Source: Nocardioides potassii
GTDB lineage: Bacteria; Actinomycetota; Actinomycetes; Propionibacteriales; Nocardioidaceae
Reading direction: 5' to 3'
NCBI RefSeq assembly: GCF_021648885.1
Contig: NZ_JAKJHZ010000006.1
Coordinates: 237,188 to 301,187, forward strand
DNA: 64,000 nt
Shown: positions 24,217 to 33,000 of the stretch, in pieces
Position numbering within the stretch: the first letter of the stretch is position 1
Layout of the letters: every line of letters begins with the position of its first letter
Program-made: the position numbers and the translations under genes
Notes under the pieces: model-generated
Seen by the model: the letters and a program-made list of their open reading frames with translations, nothing else
What the model was told of the DNA's origin: nothing
Databases searched by the model: none

Positions 24217-25553
24217 GCGGTCTTCTCCCGGATGGTGGGTGCGTACTGGCTGGCGGGTCGCGACAGCCCGAGGTGGTCGCGGAGCGTGCTTCCTGTGTAC
24301 TCCGTGCGGAACAATCCGCGCTCGCGCAGGATCGGCACGACCTCCTCGATGAAGACGTCGATCCCGCCCGGCAGCCACGGCGGCATCACGTTGAAGCCGT
24401 CGGCGGCCCCCTGCTCGGCCCACTTCTGGATCGTGTCCGCGACCTCGACCGGCGTACCGGCCACGACCCGGTGCCCGCGGGCACCCGCGAGCCGGTGGCA
24501 GAGCTGGCGGATCGTGGGGTTCTCGCGCGCGACGATGTCGAGGACGAGCTGCGAGCGGCTGTGGAACGCGCGGTCACCCACGGGCGCCACGACCTCGGTC
24601 GGGAACGGCCCGTCGAGGTCGTACGACGACAGGTCGACGCCGACGAGGTTGCTCAGCTGCCTGAGGGAGTACGCCGGCTGCGTGAGGTCGTTGAACTCCT
24701 CCTCGAGCGCCCGCGCCTCAGCCGACGTCGAGCCGATGAACGGGCTGATCCCGGGGAGCACCTTGAGCTGGCCGGGGTCGCGACCGGCCGCGCGGGCGCG
24801 GGCCTTGATGTCGGAGTAGAACTCCTGGGCGTTCTCCAGCGTCTGGTGCGCGGTGAAGATGGCCTCGGCCCAGCGGGCGGCGAAAGCGCGACCGTCGGGC
24901 GACGATCCGGCCTGCACGTAGACAGGCCGACCCTGCGGCGAGCGCGGGACGTTGAGCGGGCCGCGCACCCGGAAGTGCTCGCCCTCGTGGTCGACGCGGT
25001 GGATCTTGTCCGTGTCGGCGTAGACACCGCTGCGGCGGTCGGCGACGACGGCGTCGTCCTCCCAGCTGTCCCACAGCCGGGTGACGACGTCGAGGAACTC
25101 CTCGGCCCGCTCGTAGCGCTGGGCGTGCACCGGGTGCGCGTCGAGGCCGAAGTTGTGGGCCGCGGCCGCCGACGAGGTGGTGACGATGTTCCACCCGACC
25201 CGGCCGTTGCTCAGGTGGTCGAGCGAGGCGAACTGACGGGCCAGGTTGTAGGGCTCGTTGTAGGTCGTCGACGACGTGCCGATGACGCCGATCCGCTCGG
25301 TGGCCGCCGCGATGGCGGTCATCTTGGTGATCGGCTCGAGCCCGGCGCGGGCGGCGTACGCGATGTTGTCCGCCAGCGCCGGCCCGTCGGCGAAGAAGAC
25401 GGCGTCGAACGTGGCGTCCTCCGCGCGCTGCGCCAGCTCCTGGTAGTAGGAGATGTCGGTGATCCGCTCGGGCTGCGACTCGGGTCGCCGCCAGGCCGCC
25501 TCGTGGTGGCCGTCGGGGTAGATGAAGAGGTTGAGGTGGAGGGACCGGCTCAT
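24213..25553 (-). CDS. LLM-class flavin monooxygenase (NtaA/SnaA/DszA family)
   Basis: 446 aa, FMNH2-dependent two-component monooxygenase. Family blocks are RAEDATFDAVFFADGPALADN, KMTAIAAATERIGVIGTSSTTYNEPYNLARQFASLDHLSNGRVGWNIVTT (shown here as consecutive short pieces KMTAIAAATERIG and SLDHLSNGRVGWNIVTT) and GRPVYVQAGSSPDGRAFAARWAE. Relatives degrade nitrilotriacetate, dibenzothiophene sulfone or alkyl sulfones. The gene is fourth in the ABC operon, coupled by ATGA on both sides, which favours an organosulfur substrate. No flavin reductase gene is adjacent. Confidence 0.87.
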   Translation of the reverse strand: MSRSLHLNLFIYPDGHHEAAWRRPESQPERITDISYYQELAQRAEDATFDAVFFADGPALADNIAYAARAGLEPITKMTAIAAATERIGVIGTSSTTYNEPYNLARQFASLDHLSNGRVGWNIVTTSSAAAAHNFGLDAHPVHAQRYERAEEFLDVVTRLWDSWEDDAVVADRRSGVYADTDKIHRVDHEGEHFRVRGPLNVPRSPQGRPVYVQAGSSPDGRAFAARWAEAIFTAHQTLENAQEFYSDIKARARAAGRDPGQLKVLPGISPFIGSTSAEARALEEEFNDLTQPAYSLRQLSNLVGVDLSSYDLDGPFPTEVVAPVGDRAFHSRSQLVLDIVARENPTIRQLCHRLAGARGHRVVAGTPVEVADTIQKWAEQGAADGFNVMPPWLPGGIDVFIEEVVPILRERGLFRTEYTGSTLRDHLGLSRPASQYAPTIREKTA

Positions 25554-26341
25554 GAGGCCGCCCTCGCGACGTGGCGGGGAGCCGAGTCGTGGTCGTCCTC
25601 GACCCCGAGCTCGTTGAGCAGCTGCGAGCGCAGCCGCGCGAAGACCGGGTCGGCCTGCGAGCGACGGCCGTCGATCTCGACGCGCGCGTCGTGGCGGACC
25701 ACGCCGCCGTCGAGGACGATCACCCGGTCGGCGAGCACGATGGCCTCGTCGACGTCGTGGGTGACGAGGAGGACGGCGGGCTCGTGCACCTCGCAGAGCT
25801 TGCGCAGCAACGTGTGCATCCGGATCCGGGTGAGCGCGTCGAGTGCACCGAACGGCTCGTCGGCGAGCAGCAGCTCGGGGTCCCGGACGAGCGAGCGCGC
25901 CAGCGCGGCACGCTGCTGCTCGCCTCCGGACAGCTCGTGTGGCCACGCCTTCTCGCGTCCGGCGAGGCCGACCTCGGCGAGCGCCTGGCGTCCGCGCTCC
26001 TCGGCGTCGCCGGCCCGGAGGCCGAGGACGACGTTGTCGAGGATCCGCTTCCACGGCAGCAGCCGCGAGTCCTGGAAGACCACGGAGACCTTCTCGGGCA
26101 CCTCGATCCGGCCGGTGCCGGCGACACCCCGGTCGAGGCCGGCGAGCGAGCGGAGCAGCGTGCTCTTGCCCGAGCCGCTGCGGCCCAGCAGGGCCACGAA
26201 CTCGCCGGGCGCGATCTCGAGGTCGAGACCGTTGAGGACGCCGCCCGCCTCGTTGAAGCTGCGGTGCAGGTCCGTCACCTTCACCGCCGCGTCCCTCCGG
26301 TCGGACGGGTGGGTGTTCAGCTGGCCAGCGTGCGACGCCAT
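25550..26341 (-). CDS. ssuB: ABC transporter ATP-binding protein (sulfonate type)
   Basis: 263-aa nucleotide-binding subunit of an SsuABC/TauABC-type importer. Walker A GRSGSGKST, Q-loop VFQDSRLLPW (typical of the nitrate/sulfonate/taurine group), signature LSGGEQQR, Walker B LLLADEP, H-loop LVTHD. Its ATG lies 25 bases inside the end of the permease gene, an unusually long overlap for this operon. The substrate, an aliphatic sulfonate, is inferred from the neighbouring monooxygenases. Confidence 0.88.
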   Translation of the reverse strand: MASHAGQLNTHPSDRRDAAVKVTDLHRSFNEAGGVLNGLDLEIAPGEFVALLGRSGSGKSTLLRSLAGLDRGVAGTGRIEVPEKVSVVFQDSRLLPWKRILDNVVLGLRAGDAEERGRQALAEVGLAGREKAWPHELSGGEQQRAALARSLVRDPELLLADEPFGALDALTRIRMHTLLRKLCEVHEPAVLLVTHDVDEAIVLADRVIVLDGGVVRHDARVEIDGRRSQADPVFARLRSQLLNELGVEDDHDSAPRHVARAAS

Positions 26342-27159
26342 GACAAGGCCTTCCTCTCGATGAGCCGGACCACTGCGTCGGCGGTGACGCCGAGCAGTGC
26401 GTAGACGACCAGGCCGACGACGATGACGTCGGTCTGCCCGTAGTTGGACGCGAGCGTGATCATGTGGCCGATCCCGCTCGTGGCGTTGATGACCTCGACG
26501 ACGACCAGCGCGAGCAGCGACGACGTCACCGCGAAGCGCAGGCCGAGCAGGAAGCCCGGCATCGCACCGGGCAGCACCACGTGGCGGATGAACTCACCAC
26601 GGGTGACGCCGAGGGTCTCGGCGAGCTCGGCGTACCTGCCCTCGATCGTGCGCAGGCCGTTGTGGGTGTGGATGTAGATCGGCACGAAGACCGCGAGCGC
26701 GATCGTGAGGATCTTGAAGGGCTCGCCGATCCCGAACCACAGGAGAAGCAGCGGGATCAGCGCGAGCGTCGGGATGGAGCGCTTCACCTGCACCGGTCCG
26801 TCGATGAGCGTCTCACCGATGCGGGACAGGCCCGAGACGAGCGCCAGGACCAGGCCGACGACCACGCCGAGGCCGAGACCGAGGGCAGCGCGGATGCCCG
26901 AGGTCACCAGGCTCTCCTGGAGGCGGCCGTTCTCGATGAGCGTCTCGCCGGTCGCGATGACGGTCCACGGCGCGCTCAGGTTGCGCTCGTCGAGCAGGCC
27001 CGTGGCCGAGCCGACGATCCACGCCAGCAGCAGTACGGCGATGCCGATGAGGCTGCCGAACCGGATCGGCTTGCCGGGGCCGAGGCGGCGGCGCAGCGGG
27101 CGGACGTCCTCGGTCTCCGACGAGATCGCGCGACGGTAGGGAGCGGTCAGCGTGGTCAC
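26317..27159 (-). CDS. ssuC: ABC transporter permease (sulfonate type)
   Basis: 280 aa with six transmembrane helices and the BPD-type EAA loop at YAELAETLGVTRGEFIRHVVLPGAMPGFLLGLR. PTLALIPLLLLWFGIGEPFKI is the hallmark of the SsuC/TauC subgroup. GTG start overlaps the binding-protein stop (GTGA). It should form a homodimer with two SsuB-like ATPases. Confidence 0.88.
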   Translation of the reverse strand: MTTLTAPYRRAISSETEDVRPLRRRLGPGKPIRFGSLIGIAVLLLAWIVGSATGLLDERNLSAPWTVIATGETLIENGRLQESLVTSGIRAALGLGLGVVVGLVLALVSGLSRIGETLIDGPVQVKRSIPTLALIPLLLLWFGIGEPFKILTIALAVFVPIYIHTHNGLRTIEGRYAELAETLGVTRGEFIRHVVLPGAMPGFLLGLRFAVTSSLLALVVVEVINATSGIGHMITLASNYGQTDVIVVGLVVYALLGVTADAVVRLIERKALSWRRTLAS

Positions 27160-28217
27160 GACGACTCACCCCCGAGCGCGGCGGCGATGGCCTTCTCGAA
27201 GCGACGGTCGTAGAGCGTCTCGACCTCGAGGGGCTCCTGCTGCTGCTCCTTCACGAGCGTGTCGACGGTGACCTGGTGCCGGGCGATGAACTCGTCCCAG
27301 TTGGTCGGCACGGTGAACTTGCCGAGCGCGTCGACGACGTAGGTCGCGTCCTCGGGAGTCAGGCCCTCGTGGTCCTCGTAGTAGGCCTTGGCGAACTCGT
27401 CGGGGTGGTCGGAGATCCACAGCTGGGCCTTCGCCCAGGCGGCGACGTACTCCTTGATCGCGGCGGCCTTGTCGGCGTCCTCGAGCACGCTCGTCGGGGC
27501 GTAGAGCGTCCAGGCATCGTCGCGGACCCCCGACGGGATGGTGGTGGCGCCGTCGCGCTCGTACTTCGCGAGGTAGGTCTTGACCAGGGTCTGGCCGAGC
27601 GGCGCGACGTCGACCTGCTTGCCCGCGAGGGCGACGGAGAAGGCGTCGTCGACGCTCTGCATCTCGACCAGCTCGACGTCGTCCTGGGTCAGGCCGGCCT
27701 CGCGGAGCACGTTGAGCACCAGCGCGCCCTGCGCCTGTCCGGGGCTGTAGGCGATCTTCTTGCCCTTCAGGTCCTCGATGGACTTCACGTCGACACCGGG
27801 GGCGACACCCAGCTCGTAGGTCGGGTGCGCGGCCGGGTCGACCGTCTCGCGGGCGGCGACGATCCGGACGTCGGTGCCGGTCCAGTGCGCGAAGAGCGGC
27901 GGGATGTCGGCGACCGAGCCGATGTCGATCGCGTCGGCGCGGAAGGCCTCGAGCGTCTTCGGGCCGCCGGTGATGTTGGCCCACTCGATGTCGACGTCGA
28001 GGTCGTCGATGGCGCCCGAGGTCTCGAGCGCGACCTGCGTCGCCGGGTCGCCGACGCGCAGCACGGTGCCGTCGGCGGGCTTGTCGGGAAGGGCGGCGGT
28101 CAGCTCGAGCTTGGGTCCGGCCTCGTCGCCACCGCAGGCGGACAGCGCCATGAGGCCGGCGGCGGTCAGCAGGGCGGTGCGGATGAGGGGGCTCTTCAGC
28201 CCTCGTCGTGACTTCAC
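27156..28217 (-). CDS. ssuA: ABC transporter substrate-binding lipoprotein (sulfonate type)
   Basis: 353 aa. The signal peptide ends in LMALSACGGDEAG, so Cys27 is the likely lipidation site. The mature protein is an NMT1/SsuA-like type II binding protein: LRVGDPATQVALETSG, EAFRADAIDIGSVADIPPLFAHWTGTDV, LKGKKIAYSPGQAQGALVLNVLREAGL. GTG start with AGGAGA five bases upstream. First gene of the ssuA-ssuC-ssuB-monooxygenase-AKR operon, preceded by an AT-rich promoter gap. Confidence 0.88.
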   Translation of the reverse strand: MKSRRGLKSPLIRTALLTAAGLMALSACGGDEAGPKLELTAALPDKPADGTVLRVGDPATQVALETSGAIDDLDVDIEWANITGGPKTLEAFRADAIDIGSVADIPPLFAHWTGTDVRIVAARETVDPAAHPTYELGVAPGVDVKSIEDLKGKKIAYSPGQAQGALVLNVLREAGLTQDDVELVEMQSVDDAFSVALAGKQVDVAPLGQTLVKTYLAKYERDGATTIPSGVRDDAWTLYAPTSVLEDADKAAAIKEYVAAWAKAQLWISDHPDEFAKAYYEDHEGLTPEDATYVVDALGKFTVPTNWDEFIARHQVTVDTLVKEQQQEPLEVETLYDRRFEKAIAAALGGESS

Positions 28218-28280
28218 AGTTCTCCTAGGGACGTTCGCGGGTGTTCTAAAGTAGTGCAAGTTGGTTGACTTACTGCATTT
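28218..28280 (-). promoter_or_regulatory. AT-rich promoter region of the sulfonate operon
   Basis: A low-GC island in this very GC-rich window holds two related motifs on the plus strand: AGTAGTGCAAGT and ACTTACTGCATTT, partly mirrored. Similar TTACT/AGTAA elements lie upstream of the ssuD-like gene (29389-29420), suggesting one sulfur-responsive regulator for both. Confidence 0.4.
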
Positions 28281-28294
28281 ATGGTGCGTCGTGT

Positions 28295-28314
28295 TGCCTG
28301 CACCCCTGCAGGCA
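28295..28314 (-). terminator. Hairpin after the ssuD-like gene
   Basis: Perfect 8-base stem TGCCTGCA/TGCAGGCA with a CCCC loop, four bases beyond the ssuD-like stop. No U-tract. It separates the monooxygenase unit from the ABC operon. Confidence 0.55.
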
Positions 28315-28318
28315 CCGG

Positions 28319-29380
28319 TCAGGCCGAGCGCAGCAGCGGCAGCAACGAGTCGCCGATGCGGACGATCTCCCGCTCGTACGGTGTGTCGCTGAGCACGAAG
28401 TGGGTGATGCCGAGGTCGGCGTAGCGGAGCAGCGCCTTCGCGACGTCGTCGGGCGAACCGACCAGCCACGTGGTGCCGGCACCGCCGCCACCGACGCGCC
28501 CGGGAGCGGTGTAGAGGCAGTCGTCGAGGACGTCGCCCTCTTCGGCGAGGTCGAGCAGGCGCTGCTGGCCGACGGCGACCCGGCGGCCGGGGTCAGCGGC
28601 CCACTCGTGCTGCCCCTCGGCCATCGCGGCGACCTTGGCCTCGGCGTCGGCCCACGCCTCCTCGGTGGTGTCGCGGACCAGCGTCGTGATCCGCAGGCCG
28701 TACTGCAGCGGCGGCAGGTCGCGCTCGAGCTCGACGCTCAGCTTCTCCAGGTGCTCGATGCGTGCGGCCACGCCGTCGAGCGGCTCGCCCCAGAACAGCT
28801 GGACGTCGGCCTCCGCGGCCGCCGTGCGCTGCGCCGCCTCGGACGCGCCGCCGAAGTAGAGCTGGGGGTGCGGGCGGCCCTCGCGGGCGACCGGCTTGTG
28901 CTCGAGGGTGGCCGCCTCGGCCCTGTAGTGCTCGCCCTCGAAGGTGACGTCGTCCTCGGTCCAGTACCGGCGCACGAGCCGCATGAACTCACGGGTGCGG
29001 GCATAGCGGTTGGCCTGGTCACCCTCGTCGTCGCCGTACTGCGGCTGGTGATCCGGGCCGCTCACGATGTTGATCTTCACCCGACCACCGCTCAGCTGGT
29101 CCAGCGTGGCGGCCGACGAGGCGAAGTGGGCCGGGGTCCAGTAGCCGGGCCGGATCGCGATGAGCGGGTTGAAGGTCGTGGTGCGCGCGGCGAGCGCCGT
29201 CGACACGGTGAACGTGTCCGGACGCTTCCAGCCGGTGCCGATCAGCGCGCCGCCCCACCCGTGGTCCTCGGTGAGCCGCGCCAGCGCCGTCAGTCGGTCC
29301 AGGCTGTTGTGCCCCTCGACCGTCGTGTCCGAGCGGTGACCGGGCGTCACCTGGTTGGGGATGTACCAGAGGAGCTCCAT
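28319..29380 (-). CDS. ssuD: FMNH2-dependent alkanesulfonate monooxygenase
   Basis: 353 aa, LLM class. It cleaves the C-S bond of alkanesulfonates to an aldehyde and sulfite. SsuD-typical parts: MELLWYIPNQ, FNPLIAIRPGYWTPAHFASSAATLDQLSGGRVKIN (as FNPLIAIRPG and DQLSGGRVKINIVSG), YFGGASEAAQRTAAAEADVQLFWGEPL, and the C-terminal GITHFVLSDTPYEREI. It lies upstream of, and in the same direction as, the ABC operon, but has its own AT-rich promoter (29389-29420). SsuE-type reductase not seen. Confidence 0.88.
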   Translation of the reverse strand: MELLWYIPNQVTPGHRSDTTVEGHNSLDRLTALARLTEDHGWGGALIGTGWKRPDTFTVSTALAARTTTFNPLIAIRPGYWTPAHFASSAATLDQLSGGRVKINIVSGPDHQPQYGDDEGDQANRYARTREFMRLVRRYWTEDDVTFEGEHYRAEAATLEHKPVAREGRPHPQLYFGGASEAAQRTAAAEADVQLFWGEPLDGVAARIEHLEKLSVELERDLPPLQYGLRITTLVRDTTEEAWADAEAKVAAMAEGQHEWAADPGRRVAVGQQRLLDLAEEGDVLDDCLYTAPGRVGGGGAGTTWLVGSPDDVAKALLRYADLGITHFVLSDTPYEREIVRIGDSLLPLLRSA

Positions 29381-29388
29381 GCCGAGCC

Positions 29389-29420
29389 TTTCAACTATTT
29401 GTCTACTGGGTTACTACAGT
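29389..29420 (-). promoter_or_regulatory. AT-rich promoter/operator of the ssuD-like gene
   Basis: On the minus strand the sequence reads CTTACTGTAGTAACCCAGTAG then ACAAATAGTTG. TTACT-GT-AGTAA is a palindrome with perfect 5-base arms. It is the lowest-GC stretch nearby and resembles motifs before the substrate-binding gene. Confidence 0.4.
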
Positions 29421-29488
29421 AAGCACAACCGCTGCCCTTCCGCGAACCGCGTCCACCTCGGCGAGTCGAGGTGAGGCAAGATCCTGCA

Positions 29489-30415
29489 ATGCCCGACCTC
29501 GACCTGCACACGATCCGCCGCCGGATCGAGCCCGGGCGACTGGTGCTCGGCTCGGCGCTCGAGCTGTTCATCCGGGCGTACGGCGCCGCGGCCGCGCTGA
29601 GCGTCGCGCTGAGCGACTCCGAGACGACCGGCGGCAAGCTCGGCGACGCCGTCCGCGCGGTGCCCAACCTCGCGGACAAGTACCACGAGGCGCGCTACGT
29701 CATGGACCACCGCGAGGAGATCCAGGCGGCGGTCACCTACCTCAACGAGCACACCCTCCCGCAGGACGAGCTCCAGCGGACCGCCGACGAGAGCCTGCGC
29801 ACGCTCGGCTCGATCGAGACGACGTACGACGAGGTGGGCGCGGCCCGCGACGTCCTCCAGCTCGACGGGATCAGCGGCACGCTCGACAACGTCCGCGAGG
29901 CGATCGGCCACATCGGCAGCGCCTACGACGCGCGCCCCGACCTCGACTCCCTGCGGCGGCTCGCCGAGGTGGCCGACCAGGTGGAGCCGTTCAAGCAGCA
30001 GGTGGACGTGCTCATCCCGGTCTACTACGGCAACTTCTTCACGCTCACCGACAACTTCGCCGGCGACGAGATCGTCTCGACGGTCTTCGTGATGCTGCTG
30101 GCACTGGCAGCCGCCGGGGTCGTCGGCCGGGTCGTCGGCTTCTGGGTGCGCCGCGGCCGACCCGGGATCGTCGCCCAGCTCCTCCAGGCCCTGGGCGCGA
30201 AGGTCTTCCGTCCCTGGTACGTCCGCAACCTGCCCTACGCCATCACCCCGCCCCTGTACGACGCCGCCCGCGAGCACCTCGCGCAGGAGATCCGCAGCGA
30301 CCCGGAGGCCGCCCTCGACCCCGAGACGCTCGCCGGGCTCGAGGAGTGGTTCGCGAGGCGGGACGAGGTCAGACCAGGGTCGGCTGGGTCTTCTCCCGGA
30401 CCTCGTCCTCGGTGA
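29489..30415 (+). CDS. Hypothetical membrane-anchored protein
   Basis: 308 aa. A long, helical, charged N-terminal region (about residues 1-190) has repeated amphipathic helices and could be extracytoplasmic or a coiled coil. One clear membrane helix follows ([26 protein letters not shown]), then a basic region and a conserved-looking [23 protein letters not shown]. No family recognised. ATG start with GAGGTGAGG about 12 bases upstream. Its 3' end overlaps the convergent scoB by 47 bases, so the last ~15 residues may be non-conserved. Confidence 0.6.
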   Translation: MPDLDLHTIRRRIEPGRLVLGSALELFIRAYGAAAALSVALSDSETTGGKLGDAVRAVPNLADKYHEARYVMDHREEIQAAVTYLNEHTLPQDELQRTADESLRTLGSIETTYDEVGAARDVLQLDGISGTLDNVREAIGHIGSAYDARPDLDSLRRLAEVADQVEPFKQQVDVLIPVYYGNFFTLTDNFAGDEIVSTVFVMLLALAAAGVVGRVVGFWVRRGRPGIVAQLLQALGAKVFRPWYVRNLPYAITPPLYDAAREHLAQEIRSDPEAALDPETLAGLEEWFARRDEVRPGSAGSSPGPRPR

Positions 30416-31037
30416 CTCCCGGTGCGAGCTCGACCAGCCTGAGCACGCGCTCGCCGGCCGTGCCGGAGGGGGCCACCTCGCCGGTCGCGGGGTCGATCAC
30501 GTCGATGACCGCGAGGTCGGTGATGATCCGCTGCACCACCCGCTTGCCGGTGTAGGGCAGGTCGCACTCCTCGAGGATCTTCAGCGACCCGTCCTTCGCG
30601 ACGTGCTCCATCAGCACGATCACCCGCTTGGCGCCGTGGACGAGGTCCATCGCACCGCCCATGCCCTTGACCATCTTCCCCGGGATCATCCAGTTCGCGA
30701 TGTCACCCGCGGCCGAGACCTGCATGGCGCCGAGGATCGCGGCGTCGATCTTGCCGCCGCGGATCATCCCGAACGACTGGGCGGAGTCGAAGAACGACGC
30801 GCCCTTGCGCAGGGTCACCGTCTCCTTGCCGGCGTTGATCAGGTCCGGGTCCTCCTCGCCCTCGAACGGGTACGCCCCCACACCGAGGATCCCGTTCTCC
30901 GACTGGAGCACCAGCTCCACGTCGTCGGCGACGTAGTTCGGCACCAGCGTCGGCAGCCCGATCCCGAGATTGACGTAGGACCCGTCGGTCAGCTCGGAGG
31001 CGGCACGCGCCGCCATCTCCTCACGCGTCCAGCTCAT
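30369..31037 (-). CDS. scoB: Succinyl-CoA:3-ketoacid CoA-transferase, subunit B
   Basis: 222 aa. Transfers CoA between succinyl-CoA and acetoacetate-type ketoacids. The catalytic Glu is in [16 protein letters not shown], and other family blocks are [40 protein letters not shown] and [19 protein letters not shown]. The ATG was chosen two bases before the end of scoA; the two are clearly co-transcribed. Near-normal length for the B subunit. Could also accept other beta-ketoacids, as in aromatic degradation. Confidence 0.93.
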   Translation of the reverse strand: MSWTREEMAARAASELTDGSYVNLGIGLPTLVPNYVADDVELVLQSENGILGVGAYPFEGEEDPDLINAGKETVTLRKGASFFDSAQSFGMIRGGKIDAAILGAMQVSAAGDIANWMIPGKMVKGMGGAMDLVHGAKRVIVLMEHVAKDGSLKILEECDLPYTGKRVVQRIITDLAVIDVIDPATGEVAPSGTAGERVLRLVELAPGVTEDEVREKTQPTLV

Positions 31038-31038
31038 G

Positions 31039-31875
31039 TCAGCCTCCCAGTCCGTGCGTCGCCGCGTCGTCGACCAGGGCACCCTCGGTGGAGCTCGGCC
31101 CGCCCGGTCGCGGTCGCGTGGTCGTCTTCTCGATCCGCTTGTCGGCGGCCTGCTCCGGGGTCAGCGCCACGACGCGCTGGACGTAGACACCCGGGGTGTG
31201 GACGTCGTTGGGGTCGAGCTCACCAGGCTCGACGAGCTCCTCGACCTCCGCGATCGTCACCCGGCCACACATCGCGGCCAGCGGGTTGAAGTTGCGCGAG
31301 GACTGGCGGTAGACCAGGTTGCCGTGCCGGTCGCCCTTCCAGGCCCGGACGAGACCGAAGTCGGCGACGATCGCCTCCTCCAGCACGTACTCCTTCTCGC
31401 CCTCTGCCGTGGCGAAGACCTTCGTCTCCTTCGGCGGCGAGGCCACGACGACGTTGCCGGAGTCGTCGTACTTCCACGGCAGACCACCCTCGGCGACCTG
31501 CGTGCCGACGCCGGTCGCGGTGTAGAAGCCCGGGATCCCCGACCCGCCCGCGCGCATCCGCTCCGCGAGGGTGCCCTGCGGGGTCAGCTCGACCTCCAGC
31601 TCGCCCGAGAGGTACTGCCGCGCGAACTCCTTGTTCTCCCCCACGTAGGACGAGATCATCCGCCGGATCCGCTTCGCGAACAGCAGCTTCCCGAGCCCCC
31701 ACTCGTCCACGCCGCAGTTGTTCGACACCGCCTCCAGATCGCTCGTGCCGGCCTCGAGCAGCGCGTCGATCAGCACCGACGGGATGCCGCACAGACCGAA
31801 ACCCCCCACCGCCAGCGTCGCACCGTCCGGGATGTCCGCGACCGCATCGGCCGCTGAGGAGACCACTTTGTCCAT
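31039..31875 (-). CDS. scoA: Succinyl-CoA:3-ketoacid CoA-transferase, subunit A
   Basis: 278 aa. N-terminal [39 protein letters not shown], then [18 protein letters not shown] and [33 protein letters not shown], all typical of subunit A. About 45 residues beyond the usual end ([21 protein letters not shown]...) make it longer than the ~235-aa norm. ATG start gives the standard N-terminus. Divergent from the first Get3-like ATPase. Confidence 0.93.
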   Translation of the reverse strand: MDKVVSSAADAVADIPDGATLAVGGFGLCGIPSVLIDALLEAGTSDLEAVSNNCGVDEWGLGKLLFAKRIRRMISSYVGENKEFARQYLSGELEVELTPQGTLAERMRAGGSGIPGFYTATGVGTQVAEGGLPWKYDDSGNVVVASPPKETKVFATAEGEKEYVLEEAIVADFGLVRAWKGDRHGNLVYRQSSRNFNPLAAMCGRVTIAEVEELVEPGELDPNDVHTPGVYVQRVVALTPEQAADKRIEKTTTRPRPGGPSSTEGALVDDAATHGLGG

Positions 31876-31974
31876 GCCCGGCACCCTAGCGGCCGTGTGA
31901 GCGTCGCCACTGTGTGGGCGGGGGCCACAGTTCGGGCCTCCGGATGGCTTCCGCGACCGCCCTACGCTGGAGTC

Positions 31975-33000
31975 GTGACCGCCCCCCCGGACCGCTCCCC
32001 CGACTGGCCCCAGGTGGCCCTGCACGTGGTCACCGGCAAGGGCGGGACGGGCAAGTCGACGGTCGCCGCAGCACTGGCGCTGGCCCTGGCCACGACCGGC
32101 AAGAACGTGCTGCTGTGCGAGGTCGAGGGGCGCCAGGGCATCGCGAAGATGTTCGACGTCGACCCGCTCCCCTACGAGGAGAGGCGCATCGCCAAGGGCG
32201 CGCCGGACGAGCAGGGCCGCTCCGGGCAGGTCAACGCGCTCCACATCGACCCGGAGTCGGCGCTGCTGGAGTACCTCGCGATGTACTACAAGCTCGGTCG
32301 CGCCGGGAAGGCGCTCGACCGGTTCGGCGTCATCGACTTCGCGACCACGGTCGCGCCGGGCGTGCGTGACGTGCTGCTGACCGGCAAGGTCTACGAGGCG
32401 GTGAACCGACCGCGCGGCGGGCGCAAGGGCAACCAGGTCGTGTACGACGCCGTGGTGCTCGACGCCCCGCCGACGGGCCGGATCGGCCAGTTCCTCGGGG
32501 TCAACTCCGAGCTCGCCGGGCTCGCCAAGGTCGGCCCGGTGCGCAACCAGGCCGACAGCATCATGAGCCTGCTGCGCTCCCCGCGCACCGCCGTCCACCT
32601 CGTCACCATCCTCGAGGAGATGCCGGTGCAGGAGACATCGGACGGGATCGCCGAGCTCCGTGCCGCCGGCCTTCCCGTCGGCGGCATCGTGGTCAACCTG
32701 GTCCGGCCCCAGGCCCTCAGCACCTCGGCGCTGGCGATGGTCCGCGACGACGAGGTCGCCCCGGCGTCGATCACCTCGGACCTCAAGCGTGCGAAGGTCG
32801 ACGTCGACGCTGCGCTGGTGGCCTCGCTGGTCGACGAGGGGCGCGACCACGCCGTACGACGTCAGCTCGAGGACGAGCAGCGCGCGCTCGTCGCGGCCGA
32901 GGGCGTGCCCACCTACGAGCTCCCCCGCCTCTCCGGCGGGATCGACCGCGGCGCCCTTCTCGAGCTCGCCCAGCTCCTCCGCCACCAGGGGTTCGGATGA
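31975..33000 (+). CDS. Get3/ArsA-like ATPase, first of pair
   Basis: 341 aa. Deviant P-loop VVTGKGGTGKSTVAAAL near residue 20 with the signature Lys, Switch region YDAVVLDAPPTGRIGQFL. Homologue by position of Rv3679 (called BagA in mycobacteria, a bacterial Get3-like protein, from memory). The pair may act as a heterodimer in membrane-protein or stress handling rather than arsenite export: there is no arsB and no arsenite-binding Cys pair. GTG start; a TACGCT hexamer ends six bases upstream, so the transcript may be leaderless. Confidence 0.87.
   Translation: MTAPPDRSPDWPQVALHVVTGKGGTGKSTVAAALALALATTGKNVLLCEVEGRQGIAKMFDVDPLPYEERRIAKGAPDEQGRSGQVNALHIDPESALLEYLAMYYKLGRAGKALDRFGVIDFATTVAPGVRDVLLTGKVYEAVNRPRGGRKGNQVVYDAVVLDAPPTGRIGQFLGVNSELAGLAKVGPVRNQADSIMSLLRSPRTAVHLVTILEEMPVQETSDGIAELRAAGLPVGGIVVNLVRPQALSTSALAMVRDDEVAPASITSDLKRAKVDVDAALVASLVDEGRDHAVRRQLEDEQRALVAAEGVPTYELPRLSGGIDRGALLELAQLLRHQGFG

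Noticed and set aside
15211..31974. Integrative element or genomic island with attachment sites
   Set aside because: No integrase, transposase, tRNA edge or direct repeat pair was found at the borders.
31885..31974. Operator with ACTGTG/CACAGT arms between scoA and the Get3 pair
   Set aside because: Arms are short and need a bulge to align; not convincing beyond chance in this GC-rich sequence.
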